Assembly: GCF_017813235.1 (NCBI RefSeq)
Contig: NZ_JAGISH010000013.1
Location: 30,028 to 94,027, forward strand
Direction of reading: 5' to 3'
DNA: 64,000 nucleotides
Source of the DNA: Sagittula salina
Lineage (GTDB): Bacteria; Pseudomonadota; Alphaproteobacteria; Rhodobacterales; Rhodobacteraceae
A model generated the notes under the pieces. It was not told the origin of the DNA and searched no databases. It worked only from the letters and a program-made list of their open reading frames with translations. Position 1 is the first letter of the stretch. Every line of letters starts with the position of its first letter. This document shows, piece by piece, positions 33,332 to 42,701 of this stretch. A program made the position numbers and the translations under genes.

Positions 33332-35341
33332 ATGGATGTCGCAAGCGCGGCAGAACGCTACATGCTGGAACTCATCAATGCGGAGCGCGCGGCAGCCGGG
33401 TTGCCGCCGCTGGTGCTGGAGCAGAACCTCAACACCTCCGCCGATCAGCACAGCCGGTGGATGACCGAAAGCGATACCTTCAGCCACACCGGCGCGGGCG
33501 GATCGAGCCATACCGATCGCATCCGCGCGGCGGACTTCGATCTGGACGGCAACTGGCGCACGGCAGAGAACATCGCCGCGGTGACGGCCTCCGGCCTTGC
33601 CGACCTGCGCGACGAAATCGACCGGCTGCACACCAACCTGATGAACAGCCCGACGCATCGGGTCAATATCCTCGACCCGGCCGTGACGCATGTCGGGCTG
33701 GGCATCGTGACCGGGCCGATGACCTACGCCAGCGGCACCAGCTATCAGAGCGTGATCGTCACCCAGAACTTTGCCGCCTCCAGCCGGGGCGTGCTGGATC
33801 TCGACCTGGCCGGGACGGAGGGCGCGGACCGGCTGACCGGCGGGGTGGGAGACGACCATCTGCAGGGCGGCGGCGGCGCGGATGTGCTGCAGACCGGCAA
33901 TGGGGCCGACACGGTGCTGGGCGGCGCGGGCGACGACCGCATCGATCTGGGCCAGCTGGTGGGGGCGAAACAGGTCGATGGCGGCGCGGGCACCGATCGC
34001 GCGGTGCTGCAGATGGCACAGGACGCGGTGGCCTACGGCCTGCAGGGCGGGCAACTGGTGGTCGCCGGCGATTACGGCGCGGTGCGGCTGAACGGTGTCG
34101 AATGGTTGCAGTTCGACGATGGCGCGGTCTCTGTCGCGCAGGTGATCGCGGGCCTGTCCGGGCCGCCGCGCGTGGTGCGCACGGGCAGCGCGGGCAACGA
34201 CCAGCTGGAAGGCGGCGCGGGGCAGGATCTGCTGACCGGCGCGGGCGGGGCCGACACGCTGATCGGCGGCGCGGGCGACGACGTGCTGAAGGGCGATACG
34301 CGCGGGCTTTACGGGACGGCGGAGTCGGGCGCGGTCTACCGGCTTTTCGATACGGTGCTGGGGCGTGCGCCGGGGGTCGACGGGCACCAGCATTTCACCG
34401 CGCAGATCGCCTCTGGCGGGCTCAGCCTCGGGGATCTGGCGGCGGGGCTGGTGGCCTCGGCCGAGTTCCAGCAGGTCTACGGCCCCACCACGAACGCGGA
34501 ATTCGTGACACTGCTGTATGAAAACGTCTTTGGCCGCCCGCCCGCGGCCTCTGGTCTCGCGGCGTGGACGGCGGTGCTGGATGGCGGGCGGGGGCGGTCG
34601 GACGTGGTGCGCGACTTCTCCGAGACGGCGGAACACGTGCTGCGCACCGGGGCTGCGCTCGGGGCCTTCGAGGCGGGGCGCGACCCGGCGCAATGGTCGG
34701 ACGATGTCTATCGCCTCTTCGACGTGGTCTTTGGCCGGGAACCGGGGGCGCAGGGCTTTGCCGACTGGACCACGATGCTGGCCGATGGTGCCGACCTCAA
34801 CGCGGTGATCCGGGGCTTTACCGCCTCGGCGGAGTTCCAGAACTCCTACGGGGACACCACCGATGCCGAATTCGTCACGCTGATCTTCCGCAACGTGCTG
34901 GGCCGGGAGCCGGCGGAAAGCGGGTTGAACACATGGGTGGATGCGATCGGCCACGGCATGACCCGCGATGCGGTGGTGCGCGCCTTCATGGAAACGGCGG
35001 AATACGTCGCGGCCACCGACGATCCGCTGACGGATTTCATGCGGGGCTTTGGCCGGGACGACGTGTTGGAACCCGGAGCGGGCGACAGCGTGCTGTCGGG
35101 GGGGATGTACGCGGACGCCTTCGTGTTCGACGTCACCAGCGATGGCACCCACGAGATCACCGACATGGAGGCCTGGGATACCATCGTGCTGGAGGGCTTT
35201 GGCTATGCCGGCGCGCAGGAGGCGCTGGCGCATTTCGAACAGGTCGGGGAGGACGTGGTGTTTGACGATCAGGGCGTGCGCATCGTGCTGAACGACTGGA
35301 CGCTGGAGGAGGTCACGGGGGATATGCTGGACATCCTCTGA
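33332..35341 (+). CDS. Secreted CAP-domain protein with RTX and DUF4214 repeats
   Basis: 669 aa. Residues 1-150 form a CAP/SCP (PR-1-like) domain: LELINAERAAAGLPPL, HSRWMTESDTFSH and TAENIAAV carry the conserved His/Glu positions. RTX repeats follow at about 155-200 and 285-325. Then come at least two DUF4214 units (VYRLFDTVLGRAPG, VYRLFDVVFGREPG, each followed by 'SAEF...YG-TT-AEFV'), and an RTX-like C-terminal end with GMYADAFVFDVTSDG. There is no Sec signal, so type I secretion is expected. The start at 33332 has AAGGAGG 6 bases upstream. It is probably a cell-surface or matrix protein. Confidence 0.82.
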   Translation: MDVASAAERYMLELINAERAAAGLPPLVLEQNLNTSADQHSRWMTESDTFSHTGAGGSSHTDRIRAADFDLDGNWRTAENIAAVTASGLADLRDEIDRLHTNLMNSPTHRVNILDPAVTHVGLGIVTGPMTYASGTSYQSVIVTQNFAASSRGVLDLDLAGTEGADRLTGGVGDDHLQGGGGADVLQTGNGADTVLGGAGDDRIDLGQLVGAKQVDGGAGTDRAVLQMAQDAVAYGLQGGQLVVAGDYGAVRLNGVEWLQFDDGAVSVAQVIAGLSGPPRVVRTGSAGNDQLEGGAGQDLLTGAGGADTLIGGAGDDVLKGDTRGLYGTAESGAVYRLFDTVLGRAPGVDGHQHFTAQIASGGLSLGDLAAGLVASAEFQQVYGPTTNAEFVTLLYENVFGRPPAASGLAAWTAVLDGGRGRSDVVRDFSETAEHVLRTGAALGAFEAGRDPAQWSDDVYRLFDVVFGREPGAQGFADWTTMLADGADLNAVIRGFTASAEFQNSYGDTTDAEFVTLIFRNVLGREPAESGLNTWVDAIGHGMTRDAVVRAFMETAEYVAATDDPLTDFMRGFGRDDVLEPGAGDSVLSGGMYADAFVFDVTSDGTHEITDMEAWDTIVLEGFGYAGAQEALAHFEQVGEDVVFDDQGVRIVLNDWTLEEVTGDMLDIL

Positions 35342-35383
35342 TCCGCGCCCCGAGGTCTTGCGCGGAGGGGCGCGGGAGGGGCT

Positions 35384-35400
35384 GAAACAGTCTCTGTTGC
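35384..35400. repeat. GAAACAG-TCT-CTGTTGC palindrome
   Basis: Imperfect copy of the GAAACAG-N3-CTGTTTC family between the convergent CAP-RTX and LysE-family genes. Confidence 0.55.
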
Positions 35401-35403
35401 GCC

Positions 35404-36054
35404 TCAGAACTGCTCCAGAAGCAGGGCGGCGGCGATGGCGATCAGCATCAGCCCGCCAAGCCAGCCCATCGCCCGCCGCGCGCCGCGATGGCCGTTCAGC
35501 CGCCGCGCGAGGCTGCCCCCCATGAGCGCCACGGCAAGGTCGGAGGGCACCGCCGTCAGCGGCACCAGCGCGCCGAGGATCAGCAGTTGCACCGCGACGT
35601 GGTCACCGTCCGGCCCGGCCGAGACGAAGGGCGGCAGGAAAAGCGCGAAGAAGAGCACGGTCTTGGGGTTCAGAAGCTCTACCAGCATGCCGCGCCGCAC
35701 GATGGTGCCCAGCGGTGCCGTGGGCACCTGTGCGGCGTGCAGCTCGGCCTCCGCCGCCTGTCGCGCCTCGCGGATCATGCCGATGCCCAGCCATACGAGG
35801 TAGGCCGCCCCCGCCAGCCGCAACACCGGCACCACCCATGCCGCAGAGGCAAAGAGCGCCGCCAGCCCCAGCGCCGTCGCCACCGCCAGCGCGACCCCGC
35901 CAAGGCAGAGCCCCAGCGCGGAGGCGAGGCCGGCCGCGCGGCTTTGCCCGATGCTGTGCGACAGCACATACAGCATCGACGGTCCGGGCGTGGCGCTGAG
36001 GGCGAGGCCCGCGAGGGTGACGGCAAGCAGCGAGTGTTCAGTGGGGAGCATCAT
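35404..36054 (-). CDS. LysE/RhtB family exporter
   Basis: 216 aa with about six membrane helices. ALSATPGPSMLYVLSHSIGQSRAAG is the LysE-family N-terminal signature, and LVELLNPKTVLFFALFLPPF the conserved central helix. Such proteins export amino acids or related small molecules across the inner membrane. Its start overlaps the stop of the upstream oxygenase gene (36051-36054), so the two are coupled and may act on the same compound. Substrate unknown. Confidence 0.88.
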   Translation of the reverse strand: MMLPTEHSLLAVTLAGLALSATPGPSMLYVLSHSIGQSRAAGLASALGLCLGGVALAVATALGLAALFASAAWVVPVLRLAGAAYLVWLGIGMIREARQAAEAELHAAQVPTAPLGTIVRRGMLVELLNPKTVLFFALFLPPFVSAGPDGDHVAVQLLILGALVPLTAVPSDLAVALMGGSLARRLNGHRGARRAMGWLGGLMLIAIAAALLLEQF

Positions 36055-37118
36055 GGGCGGATTTCCCTTTCGATCCGGGTCTCAAACGGGTTGTGGACGG
36101 GGCCGGCGGGCGTGTTGCGCCGCCGCCGCAGGTAGGGGAAGTCGCGCACCAGCATCCGTTCCAGGTGCGCGCCGGCGGTGAAGGGCTCGTAGCGCGGCGC
36201 CTCGCCTTCGGGCACCAGCGCGGGCAGGGGGCGGATCAGCGTGCCGTGATTGGCGGCGACGAAATAGGGCATGGAGAAGCGTTCCGGGCTGAGGTTCAGC
36301 ACCCGGTGCGGGGTGGAGCGCAGGATACCGTTCGACCAGGCCTCCAGCATATCGCCGATATTGACCACGTAGACGGCCGGATCGACCGGCACGTCGATCC
36401 ATGTATCGGCGGCGGTCATCACCTGCAGGCCGGGGTTGCGGGTGTGCAGCAGCGTCAGGCATTCGTAATCGGTATGCGCGCCCATGTTCACCGTCTTCTG
36501 CGCGCCGGGATCGGCGCCGGGTCCGGTGGCGCGGACGTAGTGCAGCAGCCGCAGCTGCGAGACGGGTTTCGTCATGTGACGGGTGAGCGTGCCGGGGGGC
36601 AGGCGCAGGTGGCGTTCCAGCGCGCCGGTCACCAGAAGCCCCAGCCGTGCCACGCTGGCGAAGTAGCGCGCGATGGTGGCGTGGAATCCGGGCAGCGCGG
36701 GCCAGGGGTTCGGCCCCAGCGTGATCGCGCCACGGGCAAGGCCGGCGACCACTTCCGGATCGTCCCACGGCAGGTCCGGCCCGAGGTCGAAGGCCTCGTA
36801 GTTGCGGTTGACCTCGTCGGCGTAATCGCCTTTTTCCGAGAAGGGGACATAGCCGCGATGGTTGCGGTTTGCGCCGATATAGTGACGCATCTTCAGCGTT
36901 TCACGCTGGGCAAAGAAGGCGGCGGCGGCCTGATAGGCCTCTTCGATCAGGGCGGGGTCTATGCCATGGCCGGTGATGCGGAAGAAGCCGATTTCGCGCG
37001 CGGCGCGGCCCAGCTGATCGGCGATCCCCCGAAGCGTTTCGGGATCGTCCGAATAAAGGCCGGAGACATCGATCAGAGGCAGGGTTCTGCCGCGGGCCAG
37101 TCTTGGATGAAATGTCAT
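36051..37118 (-). CDS. Isopenicillin-N-synthase-like 2OG-Fe(II) oxygenase
   Basis: 355 aa. The N-terminal half contains IGFFRITGHGIDPALIEEAY, typical of DIOX_N. The double-stranded beta-helix carries the iron ligands GAHTDYE (H215, D217) and STPHRV (H271), and RFS (R280, S282) would bind 2-oxoglutarate. It oxidises a small metabolite; its substrate cannot be read. It is the first gene of a two-gene unit with the LysE-type exporter, suggesting modification followed by export. Confidence 0.87.
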   Translation of the reverse strand: MTFHPRLARGRTLPLIDVSGLYSDDPETLRGIADQLGRAAREIGFFRITGHGIDPALIEEAYQAAAAFFAQRETLKMRHYIGANRNHRGYVPFSEKGDYADEVNRNYEAFDLGPDLPWDDPEVVAGLARGAITLGPNPWPALPGFHATIARYFASVARLGLLVTGALERHLRLPPGTLTRHMTKPVSQLRLLHYVRATGPGADPGAQKTVNMGAHTDYECLTLLHTRNPGLQVMTAADTWIDVPVDPAVYVVNIGDMLEAWSNGILRSTPHRVLNLSPERFSMPYFVAANHGTLIRPLPALVPEGEAPRYEPFTAGAHLERMLVRDFPYLRRRRNTPAGPVHNPFETRIEREIRP

Positions 37119-37201
37119 TGCGGTTCCCCAGACGCCACACGGGGCAAGAGTTACGCAACCACCGTTAACGTACTGGTGGTTAACAAAAAGTATCGATTCG
37201 C

Positions 37202-38644
37202 TCAGGAGTCCTGTCTGGCCGGTTCCTGAGCGTGCGCATGCGCGCCGTCCTGTTCGTCATCGGTTCCGGGGCTTTCGGTGCTCTCGGGCAGGGCGGGCAG
37301 CAGGACATGAAAGGTGGTGCCGGCGCGGGTGGGGTCGGTTTCCGACACCACGGCCACCGCACCGCCCGACTGCTGCACGAAGCCGCGCACGATCGACAGC
37401 CCCAGTCCGGTGCCCGCCCCCACGGGTTTCGTGGTGTAGAAGGGATCGAAGATCTGTTCGCGCCGTTGCGCGGGAATGCCGGTGCCGGTGTCGCTGACGC
37501 TGAACCGGACGTAGCGGCCCGGCGGCAGATCGACGCCGGGGAAGGGCGCCTCTCCCAGCTCGAGGGTCATCTGCCCTGTCGACAGGGTGACGGAGCCGCC
37601 GTCCATGGCCGCGACCATCGCGTCGCAGGCGTTGTCCACGAGGTTCTTGAGCACATCGGTCAGCGCGCCACGGTCCATGGCAATGCGCCACGGGGCGCCA
37701 CCGAGGTCGAGTTCGAGCGGGCAGGCGGTGCGGCGGCCGGCCACGCGGGCAAAGCCCGTCACGAAGTCGTCGGGCTCCAGCACCACGGGGGCGAGCCGGG
37801 TGCGCTGCGCAAAGACCAGCATGTCGCGCATGAGCCGCGCCCCCCGCTGTGCGGCCTCATGCGCCTCCGCGAGGCAGGGCGCCACGTCCTCGGGCAGGTC
37901 GGAGGCGGCGTCCGCCAGTTCGAGATTGCCCAGAACCACCGTCAGGATATTGTTGAATTCATGGGCGAAACGCCCCGTGAGCTGCCCCAGCGCCTCGAGC
38001 TTTCGGGCCTCGAAGAGCCGCGCCTCCAGCGCCTTGCGGGCGGTGATCTCGCGGGTCAGCTGCGCGTGGGAGGCGACCAGGTCCTGATAGCGGTCGGCGG
38101 AGCGTTCGGTTTCCGCCAGAAGCTCCAGCTTGGCGCTGGTCATGGCGGCGACGGTGCCGAGGATTTCCAGTTCGGTCTCGCCAAAGGCACCGGGCTCGGG
38201 GTGTTCGCTGTCGATCACGCCGACGACCTCGCCGCGCACCACGAGCGGCACGCAGATCTCCGACCGCGCCACCTGCGTGTCGGGGATATAGTTGTGATCC
38301 TGCAGCAGGTCCTCGATGACGATGGGTTTCTGCGTCTGCGCCACCTGCCCGGTGATGCCGCGCCCGAAGGGGATGATCAGCGGGTTGAGGATATTGCGCC
38401 CGTAGGGATTCTTCTCGCCCCAGGCGGCGACCTGGTGCAGTTCGGTGCGGGCGGGGTCGGACTGGTAGATCACGCAATCGACGAAGTTCAGTTTTCCCAC
38501 GACGTTGCGCGCCACGTACCACAGCAGATCTTCGACGCTGGGTATGGCGATAAGGTCCACCGCGAACCGGTTCAGGGTCCGCAGCGAGGCGGTGTCGTCG
38601 CCAGGCGTCGCAGGCGGCGACAGTGTCGGTAAGCGCTTCTGCAC
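37202..38644 (-). CDS. GAF-domain sensor histidine kinase
   Basis: 480 aa, no membrane segment. Residues ~30-180 are a GAF domain (SVEDLLWYVARNVVGKLNFVD ... EICVPLVVRGEVVGVIDSEH). A short coiled coil leads to the H-box GRFAHEFNNILTVVLGN (H228), then N-box LKNLVDNACDAM, G1 DTGTGIP, F-box FDPFYTTK and G2 GAGTGLGLS. It is a cytosolic sensor kinase without a receiver domain. No response regulator is adjacent, so it is an orphan. The signal could be a small molecule or redox state bound by GAF. Confidence 0.9.
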   Translation of the reverse strand: MQKRLPTLSPPATPGDDTASLRTLNRFAVDLIAIPSVEDLLWYVARNVVGKLNFVDCVIYQSDPARTELHQVAAWGEKNPYGRNILNPLIIPFGRGITGQVAQTQKPIVIEDLLQDHNYIPDTQVARSEICVPLVVRGEVVGVIDSEHPEPGAFGETELEILGTVAAMTSAKLELLAETERSADRYQDLVASHAQLTREITARKALEARLFEARKLEALGQLTGRFAHEFNNILTVVLGNLELADAASDLPEDVAPCLAEAHEAAQRGARLMRDMLVFAQRTRLAPVVLEPDDFVTGFARVAGRRTACPLELDLGGAPWRIAMDRGALTDVLKNLVDNACDAMVAAMDGGSVTLSTGQMTLELGEAPFPGVDLPPGRYVRFSVSDTGTGIPAQRREQIFDPFYTTKPVGAGTGLGLSIVRGFVQQSGGAVAVVSETDPTRAGTTFHVLLPALPESTESPGTDDEQDGAHAHAQEPARQDS

Positions 38645-38794
38645 GTCGCGGTTCCTGATCTCCCGGCCCTGATCCTATCGCGAAAGGGACCTGCGTAAAG
38701 GGATTTCTCCTGATGGGCGAGTGCTGGCCTGCCGGATTTGGCAGATCGTGCCTGTTCGGACGCCGGTCCGTGACTGCGCCGTCCCCGTGCGCAT

Positions 38795-40219
38795 TCACAG
38801 ACCGGGCGGCTGGCCGGGGTCGCTGTCGCCGGGCAATTCCAGCGGCACGGCGCGGCAGATCTGCCTGAGCGCGCCGCGCAGGCCTTCCTCCAGCGTCGGG
38901 TGGTAGGTGGGGCGGGTCAGCAGGTCGGTGGCGGTTTGCCCGGCCTCCATCGCCCAGACCAGCAGGTGGCCCAGATGGTCGGCACCGGGGCAGAACAGAT
39001 CCGCCCCGATCAGGCGCCCGTCGGGGGCGGCGGCATAGAGCCGGGCGAGGCCCCTGTTCCGCCCCTCGACCCGCGCGCGTCCCTGATTGCCGTAATCGGC
39101 GCTGCCGATCGCCGCGCTGTCGTCGGGGTCCTCGCCGATACTGACCAGCGGCGGATCGGTGAAGGTGATGGTAAAGGGGGTCTTGCGCCGCGATGGCACC
39201 ACCGCGGGCCAGGCCACCGCGTTGCGCCCGGCGATGGCACCCTCGGCGCTGGCCTCGTGCAGGACGGGGCGCGCACCATTGGCGTCACCGGCCATGAAGA
39301 TCGGCGCATCGCCGCATTGCATCGTCCGGGGATCGACCTCCGGCATGCCGTGGTCGTCGAGCCGCAGGCCCGTGGTCTCCAGCCCCAGCCCCGCCACGTT
39401 CGGAGGCCGCCCCGCGGCCACCAGCACCCGGTCGAAGGTCGCTTCGCCGTCTTCCCACGCGATGCGCTCCGCGCGGCCGTCTTTCGAAGGCTCCGGCGTG
39501 ACGCCGAGGCGCAGGGTCATCTCCTCCGCCATGGCCTTCTTCAGCGTGGCGTGGATGCGGTCGCAGCGCACGCCGCCCAGCCGCGTGCCGCTGTCGAAAA
39601 GCGTCACCGAGACACCCAGCCGGGCCAGCGCCTGCGCCAGTTCCAGCCCGATCGCCCCGCCGCCGATCACCGCGAGGCTGCGCGGCAGGTCGGGCAGGTC
39701 GAAAAGCGTTTCGTTGGTCAGCGCGAGATCCCCCAGTGCGGCAAAGGGGCCGGGCACCATGGGCGCGGACCCGGTCGCGATCACCACGGCACGGGCCGTG
39801 ACGACGCGCTCGTCGTCGAGGATCAGCCGCGCCTGCCCCCCGGAGAGTCTCCCGGCAAGCCCGTCAAAGCGCGCACGCGCCCGGATGCGGGTGCCCTCGG
39901 GCAGGGCGTCGAAATCCTTCCGCGTGGCGCTGACAAAACGGTCGCGTTCGCGCCTGAGCCGCGCCATCACTGCGGGGCCGTCGACCTCGACCGGCCCGGT
40001 GCGAATGCCAAAGAGATCGCTTTCCCGCGCCTGATGCGCCGCGCGGGCGGCGGCGATCAGCAGCTTGGAGGGCATGCAGCCCACGGTGGCGCAGGTGGTG
40101 CCGGCGAACTCGGGATCGATCAGCAGCGTCCTGGCGCCATGCTTGCGGGCGTTGCGCTCCGCGGCGAGCCCGGCGGTCCCCGCCCCGATCACCGCCACAT
40201 CGCAGGTGAGACTTGTCAT
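38795..40219 (-). CDS. FAD-dependent pyridine nucleotide-disulfide reductase
   Basis: 474 aa. The FAD motif is AVIGAGTAGLAAERNARKHG; the redox pair is in GTTCATVGCMPSKLL (Cys-x4-Cys); the NAD(P) site is LAVIGGGAIGLELAQAL; FMAGDANG follows; and the C-terminal His motif is TYHPTLEEGL. It belongs to the dihydrolipoamide dehydrogenase/mercuric reductase family, but it has no N-terminal heavy-metal domain and no C-terminal Cys pair, so it is not MerA, and no 2-oxoacid dehydrogenase genes are nearby. The start at 40219 follows GGAAAGGG. The true substrate is unknown. It diverges from rmlC. Confidence 0.87.
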   Translation of the reverse strand: MTSLTCDVAVIGAGTAGLAAERNARKHGARTLLIDPEFAGTTCATVGCMPSKLLIAAARAAHQARESDLFGIRTGPVEVDGPAVMARLRRERDRFVSATRKDFDALPEGTRIRARARFDGLAGRLSGGQARLILDDERVVTARAVVIATGSAPMVPGPFAALGDLALTNETLFDLPDLPRSLAVIGGGAIGLELAQALARLGVSVTLFDSGTRLGGVRCDRIHATLKKAMAEEMTLRLGVTPEPSKDGRAERIAWEDGEATFDRVLVAAGRPPNVAGLGLETTGLRLDDHGMPEVDPRTMQCGDAPIFMAGDANGARPVLHEASAEGAIAGRNAVAWPAVVPSRRKTPFTITFTDPPLVSIGEDPDDSAAIGSADYGNQGRARVEGRNRGLARLYAAAPDGRLIGADLFCPGADHLGHLLVWAMEAGQTATDLLTRPTYHPTLEEGLRGALRQICRAVPLELPGDSDPGQPPGL

Positions 40220-40393
40220 GATGCCCTTTCCGCCCGGTCGCCGGGGTCGCTGTCCGTTCTGGCATAACGGGCCAGCGCCCGGGTCGTTCCCCGTCATACC
40301 GGTCCCGTTTCTGACCCCAGACTTGGCAGATTTCCGGTTGCCCCGTCCGGCCCCTCTGCTACGGGAAGAGGGAAAACAAGCGAGGTGAAGCCC

Positions 40394-40945
40394 ATGGAGA
40401 TCGAGACGACTGCCCTCGACGGCGTGATGATCCTGACCCCGCGCCGCTTTGGCGATGCGCGCGGCTTCTTTTGCGAAAGCTGGAACCGGACCCGCATGGC
40501 GGAGGCGGGGCTGGACTATGACTTCGTGCAGGACAACCATTCCCTGTCGATGGCGCCGGGCACGCTGCGCGGTCTGCACTTCCAGCGGCCGCCGCATGCG
40601 CAGGCCAAGCTGGTACGCTGCGGACGCGGGCGGCTGTGGGACGTGGCGGTGGACATTCGCGTGGGGTCTCCGACCTACGGACAATGGGTGGGCGTGGAGC
40701 TCAGCTTCGAGAACGGCCGCCAGCTGATGATCCCGGCGGGTTTCCTGCACGGCTTCGTGACGCTCGAGCCGCAGACGGAGATCGTCTACAAATGCACCGA
40801 CACCTATGCCCCCGATTGTGACGGGGCGGTGGCCTGGAACGACCCGGATCTGGCGATAGACTGGCCGCTGGCGGGGGCGCCGGTGCTGTCCGACAAGGAC
40901 GCCGCCGCGCCCCGGTTGAAGGATATCGACAACCCTTTCAGTTGA
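40394..40945 (+). CDS. rmlC: dTDP-4-dehydrorhamnose 3,5-epimerase
   Basis: 183 aa cupin. FGDARGFFCESWN, GTLRGLHFQRPPHAQAKLVRC (catalytic His) and MIPAGFLHGFVTL are the RmlC family motifs. It epimerises dTDP-4-keto-6-deoxyglucose at C3 and C5, the third step to dTDP-L-rhamnose. The ATG at 40394 has GAGGTGA upstream; a GTG at 40385 is in frame but less well placed. First gene of the rml operon. Confidence 0.95.
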   Translation: MEIETTALDGVMILTPRRFGDARGFFCESWNRTRMAEAGLDYDFVQDNHSLSMAPGTLRGLHFQRPPHAQAKLVRCGRGRLWDVAVDIRVGSPTYGQWVGVELSFENGRQLMIPAGFLHGFVTLEPQTEIVYKCTDTYAPDCDGAVAWNDPDLAIDWPLAGAPVLSDKDAAAPRLKDIDNPFS

Positions 40946-40971
40946 CCCGTTCGTGCAGGAGGGCTGAGGCC

Positions 40972-42021
40972 ATGAAGATTCTCGTCACCGGCGGCGCCGG
41001 CTTCATCGGGTCCGCCGTGGTGCGTCGCGCCATCGCCGAGGGGCACGCGGTGGTGAACCTCGATGCGCTGACCTATGCGGCCTGTCTCGACAACGTGAAA
41101 TCAGTCTCTGATGCGCCGGGATATGCCTTTGAACAGGTGGATATCCGCGACCGCGCCGGGCTCGACCGGATCTTTGCGGATCATCGGCCGGATGCGGTGA
41201 TGCACCTCGCGGCCGAAAGCCACGTGGACCGCTCCATCGACGGGCCGGGCACCTTCATCGAAACCAACGTCATGGGCACCTTCCACCTGCTGGAGGCCGC
41301 GCGGGCCTACTGGCTGGCGCAGGGCAGACCGGAGGGCTTCCGGTTTCACCACATCTCCACCGACGAGGTGTTCGGGTCGCTGGGGGCGGAGGGCCAGTTC
41401 ACCGAAACGACCCCCTACGACCCGCGCAGTCCCTATTCCGCCTCGAAAGCGTCCTCCGATCACCTCGTGCGGGCCTGGGCAGAGACCTACGGCCTGCCAG
41501 TGGTGCTGACCAACTGCTCGAACAACTACGGCCCCTTCCATTTCCCGGAAAAGCTCATCCCGGTGGTGATCCTGAACGCGCTGCACGGGCGGCCGATCCC
41601 GATCTATGGCGACGGGTCGAACGTGCGCGACTGGCTCTATGTGGAGGATCACGCGGAGGCGCTGCTGCTGGTGCTGCAAAAGGGCGCGTCGGGCCGCAGC
41701 TACAACATCGGCGGCGAGAACGAGCGTTCCAATCTCGACCTGGTGCGGACGATCTGCACGATCCTCGACCGGCTCGCCCCGGAACAGGCTCCGAAGGGTG
41801 GGTCCTACGCCGACCTCATCACCTTCGTCACCGACCGCCCCGGCCATGATGCCCGCTACGCCATCGACCCGACCCGCATCCGCGAGGAACTGGACTGGCG
41901 GCCGTCGGTGACGGTGGAGGAAGGGCTGGAAAAGACGGTACGCTGGTATCTCGACAACCGCGACTGGTGGCAGGCGCTGCTGGACCGCGAGGGTGTGGGA
42001 ACGCGGCTGGGGGCCGGTTGA
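40972..42021 (+). CDS. rmlB: dTDP-glucose 4,6-dehydratase
   Basis: 349 aa. The NAD motif TGGAGFIG is at residues 6-13, the catalytic pair is in FHHISTDEVFG (Asp-Glu), YSASKASSDHLV has Tyr-x-x-x-Lys, and GDGSNVRDWLYVEDHAEA is the typical RmlB C-terminal motif. It catalyses the second step of dTDP-rhamnose synthesis. The start at 40972 is chosen because it sits right before the Rossmann fold and has AGGAGG upstream; an earlier in-frame start overlaps rmlC. Confidence 0.95.
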   Translation: MKILVTGGAGFIGSAVVRRAIAEGHAVVNLDALTYAACLDNVKSVSDAPGYAFEQVDIRDRAGLDRIFADHRPDAVMHLAAESHVDRSIDGPGTFIETNVMGTFHLLEAARAYWLAQGRPEGFRFHHISTDEVFGSLGAEGQFTETTPYDPRSPYSASKASSDHLVRAWAETYGLPVVLTNCSNNYGPFHFPEKLIPVVILNALHGRPIPIYGDGSNVRDWLYVEDHAEALLLVLQKGASGRSYNIGGENERSNLDLVRTICTILDRLAPEQAPKGGSYADLITFVTDRPGHDARYAIDPTRIREELDWRPSVTVEEGLEKTVRWYLDNRDWWQALLDREGVGTRLGAG

Positions 42022-42162
42022 CAGCGGCCCGGTTCCCTTAGCCGTGCGCATCCCTTATGCGGCAGGCCGCTGTGGCGGAAAACGGGGCGTCCATCGGAAC
42101 CCATCCGCCGATGGCAGCGGCCCCCGCTGGCCTTTCTTCCCTGACCGTGCTGTGTCTCGGCC

Positions 42163-42585
42163 ATGAACCGTCTTTCGCTCCTGATCGCCGTTTCCGTGAC
42201 GGTCCTCGCACTTCTGCTTGCCGCGCTGACCCTCGGCCCGGGATTCCTGCCCGCGAAGACCGCAGGCGGGGACAAGCTCCAGCATGCCCTCGGGTTCGGG
42301 AGCCTCGTTGCGCCGGCTGCCCTGTTCCGCCCGCGCTGGCTGTGGACCCTTGTTCCGGCAGCGATGGCGTTCGGTGGGGTGATCGAACTGGTTCAGCCCT
42401 TCATCGGGCGTGATGGCGATCTCCTTGATTGGGTTGCGGATATCGCGGGGATCGTAAGCGTGGCTCTGGGCCTCTCCCTTGCAAGGGAGGTGGCCATTGC
42501 AGCGCGGCGGCGCCTGGCGTCCGTGCCAATAAGAAGGCCCCCGCTGGCCAAAGGGGTCGGGCCGCACCATTCGGGCAGCCCCTGA
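42163..42585 (+). CDS. VanZ-like small membrane protein
   Basis: 140 aa with three to four hydrophobic helices (LLIAVSVTVLALLLAALTL at the N-terminus). DKLQHALGFGSLVAPAAL and DLLDWVADIAGIVSVALGL match the VanZ-like family (conserved D-K-x-x-H and D-W-x-x-D-x-x-G). It is inserted between rmlB and rmlD, which are normally adjacent or interleaved only with rml genes. The role is unknown; VanZ-like proteins are common in polysaccharide clusters. The ribosome-binding site is weak. Confidence 0.7.
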   Translation: MNRLSLLIAVSVTVLALLLAALTLGPGFLPAKTAGGDKLQHALGFGSLVAPAALFRPRWLWTLVPAAMAFGGVIELVQPFIGRDGDLLDWVADIAGIVSVALGLSLAREVAIAARRRLASVPIRRPPLAKGVGPHHSGSP

Positions 42586-42701
42586 AAGAAACCCGATACC
42601 TTCAAGGTCCAAGGGGCAGACCCTGCGGTTTCCCCGCGCTGTGCCCTTTCCTTGCGCGGGGCTATTCGCTACCCCTGCCTGGAGATGGAACGGGGGGCAA
42701 C

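Noticed and set aside
32561..35233. Long minus-strand open frame opposite the CAP-RTX gene
   Set aside because: Shadow frame. The plus strand encodes recognisable CAP, RTX and DUF4214 domains.
38795..40219. Mercuric reductase
   Set aside because: There is no N-terminal metal-binding domain, no C-terminal Cys pair and no other mer genes, so only the general flavin disulfide reductase family is claimed.
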